Below, piece by piece: positions 4,946 through 6,381 of a DNA stretch of 6,381 nt; positions within the stretch are counted from its first letter, which is position 1, and each line of letters starts with the position of its first letter. The stretch covers positions 1-6,381 of the forward strand of contig JAGBWH010000027.1 in NCBI GenBank assembly GCA_017629925.1, written 5' to 3'. Source of the stretch: Clostridia bacterium. GTDB taxonomy: Bacteria; Bacillota; Clostridia; Oscillospirales; CAG-272. The translations under genes and the position numbers were made by a program. Below the pieces are notes generated by a model. It saw only the letters and a program-made list of their open reading frames with translations, did not search any database and had not been told where the DNA came from.

Positions 4946-6381
4946 TCATCTTTTTCACTCGTTAGCCCTTTTACCCCCACGGGGGATCAACCGCAAGCCA
5001 TTGAAACGCTTTGTCGTGGAGTGGAGAACGGAGAAAGAATGCAAACGCTACTCGGTGTGACGGGCTCGGGTAAAACTTTTACCATGGCAAATGTGATCCA
5101 GCGCACAGGCCGCCCCACCCTCATACTTGAGCCCAATAAAACCCTCGCTGCCCAAGTTTGCTCGGAAATGCGAGAATTTTTCCCAAACAATGCGGTAGAA
5201 TATTTCGTGTCATACTACGATTACTATCAACCCGAAGCCTATATTCCCGGCAGGGATATGTATATTGAAAAAGACGCGCTCATCAATGAAGAAATTGACA
5301 AACTGCGCCATAGTGCCACCTCCGCCCTCTTTGAAAGGCGAGACGTGATCATTGTGGCAAGTGTGTCTTGCATTTACAGTTTGGGCGATCCTGAAGAGTA
5401 TAAAAATTTGGTGGTCGGTATTCGTCCGGGCATGACCGTATCCAGAGATGCTTTTATTCGTCGGCTCATCTCCATTCACTATGAGCGCAATGACGTGGCA
5501 CTCACGCGCGGAAAATTCCGTGTGCGCGGAGACGTGGTAGAAGTGGTGCCTGCCTCCGAGTCGGAACACGCCATTCGGGTGGAATTTTTCGGAGATGAAA
5601 TCGAACGCATCACAGAGATGCATATCGTCACGGGGGAGTTTCTAAAAACCCTTTCTTACATGGCATTTTTCCCCGCCACTCACTATGCCGTCTCGGATAG
5701 CAAACGCGAAGCAGCATTGGCCGAAATCGAAAGAGAAATGATGGAGCGCACCGAGTGGTTTCGTGCGCAAAACAAACTCATTGAAGCGCAACGGATATAC
5801 GAGCGCACCCGCTATGACCTCGAAATGCTCCGTGAAATTGGTACTTGCTCAGGGGTAGAAAACTACTCTCGCGTGCTTTCAGGAAGACCCGCAGGCTCAA
5901 CACCGTACACTTTGCTGGACTATTTTCCCAAAGATTTTCTTTTGTTTATTGATGAGTCTCATGTGACCATTCCCCAGGTAAGAGGCATGAGTGGTGGAGA
6001 TACTGCCCGAAAAACCAACTTAGTGGAATATGGGTTCCGCCTCCCCTCCGCTTATGATAACCGCCCCCTTTATTTTGAGGAATTTTTGCAAAAACTCAAC
6101 CAAATCATTTGTGTATCCGCCACGCCTGGCCCTTATGAAAAGGAACATTCCACCACCGTGGCAGAGCAACTCATTCGTCCCACAGGGCTCGTTGATCCTG
6201 AAGTCATCATTCGCCCCATTGAAGGGCAGGTGGACGATTTGATTTTTGAAATTCGTCAAACAACCAAAACAGGCGGAAAAGTGCTGGTCACTACCCTCAC
6301 CAAGCAAATGGCAGAGGATCTAACAGAGTATTTAAGCACCCACGCCATCAAGGTAAAATACATTCATCATAATGTGGATAC
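4943..6381 (+). CDS. uvrB: UvrABC excision nuclease subunit B (3' end beyond window)
   Basis: UvrB verifies DNA damage delivered by UvrA and recruits UvrC for dual incision in nucleotide excision repair. The first 479 of about 660 residues are present. Walker A is GVTGSGKT (38-45). The damage-probing beta-hairpin appears as [12 protein letters not shown] (91-102), followed by [14 protein letters not shown] (140-153). The DEAD-like box is DESHVTIPQ (337-345), motif III is SATPGPYE (392-399), and the helicase C domain begins at [18 protein letters not shown] (447-464). All catalytic residues in the visible part are intact and the frame is open. The end of the helicase C domain and the UVR domain lie beyond the right edge. 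The stretch [12 protein letters not shown] (349-360) departs slightly from the usual MYxGDRSRKETL. The gene follows the permease after 40 nt with no terminator or clear promoter between them, so read-through from the vanZ promoter is likely. Confidence 0.97.
   Translation, partial: MSSFSLVSPFTPTGDQPQAIETLCRGVENGERMQTLLGVTGSGKTFTMANVIQRTGRPTLILEPNKTLAAQVCSEMREFFPNNAVEYFVSYYDYYQPEAYIPGRDMYIEKDALINEEIDKLRHSATSALFERRDVIIVASVSCIYSLGDPEEYKNLVVGIRPGMTVSRDAFIRRLISIHYERNDVALTRGKFRVRGDVVEVVPASESEHAIRVEFFGDEIERITEMHIVTGEFLKTLSYMAFFPATHYAVSDSKREAALAEIEREMMERTEWFRAQNKLIEAQRIYERTRYDLEMLREIGTCSGVENYSRVLSGRPAGSTPYTLLDYFPKDFLLFIDESHVTIPQVRGMSGGDTARKTNLVEYGFRLPSAYDNRPLYFEEFLQKLNQIICVSATPGPYEKEHSTTVAEQLIRPTGLVDPEVIIRPIEGQVDDLIFEIRQTTKTGGKVLVTTLTKQMAEDLTEYLSTHAIKVKYIHHNVD

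Noticed and set aside
5210..5623. 137-codon minus-strand open frame within uvrB
   Set aside because: Antisense shadow of highly conserved UvrB sequence, with no ribosome site or recognisable product.

Overview
The window looks like a chromosomal segment of a low-to-moderate GC Bacillota, probably a Clostridia-type anaerobe of the gut sort. The reasons are strong AGGAGG-type ribosome sites before nearly every gene, consensus sigma-A promoters, tightly packed operons, a Clostridia-style UvrB, a VanZ-family protein and a DUF4886 protein. The taxonomic placement is an inference from gene style. No RNA gene, CRISPR array, insertion sequence or attachment site was found.

Layout: (1) Bases ~40-222 (+) hold the decayed C-terminal end of a polysaccharide deacetylase-like gene, broken by an in-frame stop and a probable frameshift. 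(2) Bases 233-2574 (-) hold a compact four-gene operon read from a near-perfect promoter (TTGACT, 17 nt, TATAAT). In transcription order it encodes a single-pass membrane-anchored protein (248 aa), a two-TM protein with a possible PH-like domain (177 aa), a three-TM PQ-loop/SemiSWEET-like protein (97 aa) and a DUF4886 SGNH-type hydrolase (248 aa). (3) Bases 2575-2848 are a divergent promoter region. (4) Bases 2849-6381 (+) hold a second compact run: a VanZ-family membrane protein, an ABC ATPase with several eroded catalytic motifs, an ABC-2 type permease, and uvrB, which runs off the right edge after 479 codons.

The ATPase and permease overlap by 4 nt (ATGA) and form a plausible exporter. VanZ stops on the base before the ATPase start. 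uvrB follows the permease after 40 nt with no terminator, so the DNA repair gene may be co-transcribed with a membrane/export module. The minus-strand operon is the least explained part: three small membrane proteins of unknown function are translationally linked or closely spaced with a predicted esterase-like enzyme. The two most informative observations are the multi-motif erosion of the ABC ATPase and the deacetylase remnant.
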